Positions 43,411 to 45,475 of a stretch of 45,475 bases of DNA are shown here, in pieces. Under the pieces are notes generated by a model that did not search any database, had not been told where the DNA came from, and was given only the letters and a program-made list of their open reading frames with translations. This DNA comes from Lachnospiraceae bacterium (GTDB taxonomy: Bacteria; Bacillota; Clostridia; Lachnospirales; Lachnospiraceae). Location: the NCBI GenBank assembly GCA_024682555.1, contig JAIKZD010000046.1, positions 1 to 45,475 on the forward strand. The letters run 5' to 3'. The number at the start of each line of letters is the position of its first letter. The stretch's first letter is position 1. The translations under genes were made by a program, and so were the position numbers.

Positions 43411-45219
43411 CTACATCCTCTCGGGTGCCGAGAATCCAAGCAGATCTATGCACTCTTCAAGGATCCCCTGTGTAAGCTTAAGCAGCGCGATAAAACCTTT
43501 CTTTCTTTCCCCGTTCTCCTCCGTCAGTATCCTGTTTTCATGGTAAAAACGATTGAAAGCATTGGCCGTATCATAGATAAAGGCACATATTTTATGGGGC
43601 GCAAGCTCATAATAAGCCGATCCGATAACGGAATTGTACTTGGAAAGCTCAAGCATCAGGGCTTTTTCCGTCTCATTATCGGGGATATTTAACTTATACC
43701 CTTTTAAAGCATTTAAAAGATCCTCTCCGGACAGGCCCGTATCCTCGGAATAACGGGAAATAATGGACTTTATCCTTACTATGGTATACAGGATGTAGGG
43801 CCCGGTGTTTCCCTCAAAGGAGGTGAATTTATCCACGTCAAAAACGTAATCCTTTGTGGCCTGATTGGAAAGATCCCCGTATTTTATGGCCGAAAGTCCC
43901 ACGATCTTTGCCGTCTGCCTTGCGCTCTCCTCATCGACCTCATGGTTTTCGCTTATCTTTTTGTACATTTCCTCATTGATGTCATCGATAAGGCTCTCCA
44001 GACGCATCACACCGCCCTCCCTTGTCTTGAAGGGCTTTCCGTCCTTTCCGTTCATGGTACCGAAGCCGAGGAAATCAAGACTCACTGACTTATCCATGAT
44101 CCCGGTCTTTTTCGCACAGCGGAACACCTGCACAAAATGCATGTCCTGACGCTTGTCCACAACATATATCACCTGTTCCGGATCAAATATCTTCCTTCTC
44201 TCGAGAAGGGTTGCAAGATCTGTTGTGGTATAAAGGGATGCTCCGTCCGATTTAAGGATCATGCAGGGCGGGATCTCCTTCTGATCCGTTTCCTCTTTGA
44301 CATCTACCACCAGGGCTCCGTCGCTTTCATAGGCGAAACCTTCCTTTTTCATTTTTTCTACCATATCCGGGATATAGGGCTGTGCGTCCGACTCCCCTTT
44401 CCACCAGTCAAAAAAGACATTCAGGGCATCATAGTTCTTCTTAAGGTCAGCCTTTGAGATCCTCATTATATGATCCCATATGGCCTTATAACCCCTCCTT
44501 CCGTTCTGCAGGTCATAGGTGGCCTTAAGAGCCTTCTCCCTGAAGGCTTCGTCATCCTTTGACTTCTGCGAAGCGGTGGGATATATCTCCTCAAGCTCGG
44601 ATATGGTAAAGGGAGCCTCTTTCGGGTATTCTCCCGTATAGTTTTCATCAAAATAGGGGAGTCCCGGTTCTCTTTCCTTAAGCTCGGTGATGATAAGTCC
44701 CATCTGAAGGCCCCAGTCGCCCATATGGATATCTCCGATGACCTCATTCCCCATATATGCCGCGATCCTTTTTACGCTCTCGCCGATTATTGCGGCCCTT
44801 AAATGTCCGACATGAAGGGGCTTTGCCACGTTCGCCCCGCCGTAATCGACGATTATCCTCTTTTTCCCCTCTTCATTGGTAACGCCGTATTTTTCGGACA
44901 GAGCCATCTCATCAAGATATTCCTTAAGAAAGCTCTCCGACAGCTTCAGATTTATGAATCCGGGTTTTACGGTGTCTATACCGGAAAAATACCTGTCTGC
45001 CTTATCCTTAAGCTCCCCCTTCAGTATCCCCGTAACCTCATCGGCGATCATAAAAGGGGCCTTATGGTATTCCTTTGCAAGTGCCATGGCGCCGTTGCAC
45101 TGATATTCACAGAGATCCGGACGGTTTGAAATCGTCACTTTTCCGGCATTTTTATCATAGGAAGCCTTTTCAAAAGCTTCTCCCATGACCTCGGACAGTA
45201 TATCAATGATCTTTTTCAT
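43411..45219 (-). CDS. argS: arginyl-tRNA synthetase
   Basis: This 602-residue class Ia synthetase charges tRNA-Arg. It has the N-terminal Add-1 type domain, the HIGH-like signature HVGH in PLHVGHLRAAIIG, MGDWGLQMG, and FKTREGGVM in the KMSKS position. The DALR anticodon-binding domain with a YDTANAFNRFYHE segment ends the protein. The length is near the usual 550-600. A TATAAT box with a weak -35 lies about 25 bases before the ATG, with CGAGGAAG as binding site. It is cotranscribed with the CapA-family gene. Confidence 0.97.
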   Translation of the reverse strand: MKKIIDILSEVMGEAFEKASYDKNAGKVTISNRPDLCEYQCNGAMALAKEYHKAPFMIADEVTGILKGELKDKADRYFSGIDTVKPGFINLKLSESFLKEYLDEMALSEKYGVTNEEGKKRIIVDYGGANVAKPLHVGHLRAAIIGESVKRIAAYMGNEVIGDIHMGDWGLQMGLIITELKEREPGLPYFDENYTGEYPKEAPFTISELEEIYPTASQKSKDDEAFREKALKATYDLQNGRRGYKAIWDHIMRISKADLKKNYDALNVFFDWWKGESDAQPYIPDMVEKMKKEGFAYESDGALVVDVKEETDQKEIPPCMILKSDGASLYTTTDLATLLERRKIFDPEQVIYVVDKRQDMHFVQVFRCAKKTGIMDKSVSLDFLGFGTMNGKDGKPFKTREGGVMRLESLIDDINEEMYKKISENHEVDEESARQTAKIVGLSAIKYGDLSNQATKDYVFDVDKFTSFEGNTGPYILYTIVRIKSIISRYSEDTGLSGEDLLNALKGYKLNIPDNETEKALMLELSKYNSVIGSAYYELAPHKICAFIYDTANAFNRFYHENRILTEENGERKKGFIALLKLTQGILEECIDLLGFSAPERM

Positions 45220-45239
45220 ATCTGTTATCTTCCTCGTAT

Positions 45240-45475
45240 TATATAGTCATACCCATTCTTTACCTTCTCTATAGGTATAGGGTATGCTGTTGAAGATGCT
45301 GTGGATTGGTTTTGTCCTCCTACCGCATAGACGGTTGCAGAAAGGCTCCAACCACAGCCTCTTTGTCAAAGTGTTAATCAGTTAGATACCGCATGACGGT
45401 TTATGTAGAACGAGGTTACATCGGCAGAGAGCCCTGTGGATCCAATACAGCGTCAAATACTTTTAAGGAGGATCA
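45240..45475 (+). promoter_or_regulatory. intergenic leader of a plus-strand gene beyond the window
   Basis: No gene is seen here. The stretch ends in AAGGAGGATCA, a strong plus-strand ribosome binding site, so a gene starts just past the window. Before it lie a long stem (GCTGTGG with CCACAGC, 45296-45358), two small ACCG/CGGT hairpins (45322-45335 and 45388-45400) and a CTGT/ACAG element near the end. This suggests a structured leader RNA. It lacks T-box and common riboswitch consensus elements. Its minus-strand left edge also carries the argS promoter region. Confidence 0.45.

Noticed and set aside
45240-45475. A T-box leader suggested by AGAGAGCC near argS
   Set aside because: The T-box core (GGTGGNACCGCG type) and terminator are absent, and argS is transcribed the other way.

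Overview
The window looks like chromosome from a low-to-mid GC Firmicute, most likely a Clostridia/Lachnospiraceae species. The signs are strong AGGAGG-type ribosome binding sites, consensus sigma-A promoters, an archaeal-type ProRS, an ECF-type vitamin transporter, and the general protein style. The genus cannot be fixed from this sequence. Nearly everything is on the minus strand. No tRNA, rRNA, CRISPR array, insertion sequence or relaxase was seen, and no gene-free stretch exceeds 300 bases.

Right-to-left in transcription order: argS and a CapA-family gene (45219-42019) form a housekeeping pair ending at a clear terminator. Next comes clpP, a degenerate AAA+-like gene and a VirD4/TraG-type coupling ATPase that lacks membrane segments (41884-38499). 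A sigma-factor-like gene on the plus strand (37619-38518) converges on the coupling ATPase and is divergent from an unknown 326-residue gene (37430-36450). An operator-like dyad lies between the divergent pair.

The core is a roughly 27-kb, closely packed minus-strand gene train from a near-perfect promoter at 36323-36350 down to 9316. In order it encodes an intact transglutaminase-like protein, a Ser/Thr kinase, three VWA proteins, a PP2C phosphatase with a repetitive acidic tail, a coiled-coil protein, a zinc-ribbon protein with a possible FHA-like end, a radical SAM activase-like protein, a ClpB-type AAA+ unfoldase, a membrane-anchored pseudokinase, a small helical secreted-type protein, a HerA-like ATPase, a C39-like cysteine-protease effector candidate with an acidic partner gene, a soluble FtsK/EssC-like ATPase, a second pseudokinase, a small two-helix membrane protein and a Sel1-repeat protein. 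A further member (6602-7954) lies past an unrelated PNPOx-ROK gene pair. Three of these proteins share a helical domain of about 100 residues. My inference is a phosphorylation-controlled protein export or conflict system. It joins a TerY-P-like set (VWA, PP2C, kinase) to two RecA-fold pumps, an unfoldase and candidate exported substrates. It matches no standard T7SS, T4SS or T6SS gene set.

The left end is housekeeping again: a frame-shifted, 5'-truncated metallo-beta-lactamase pseudogene abutting the last island gene, then proS, a Nif3-like gene, an ECF transporter operon (S component, fused ATPase, EcfT) and the first codons of an aquaporin gene running off the window.
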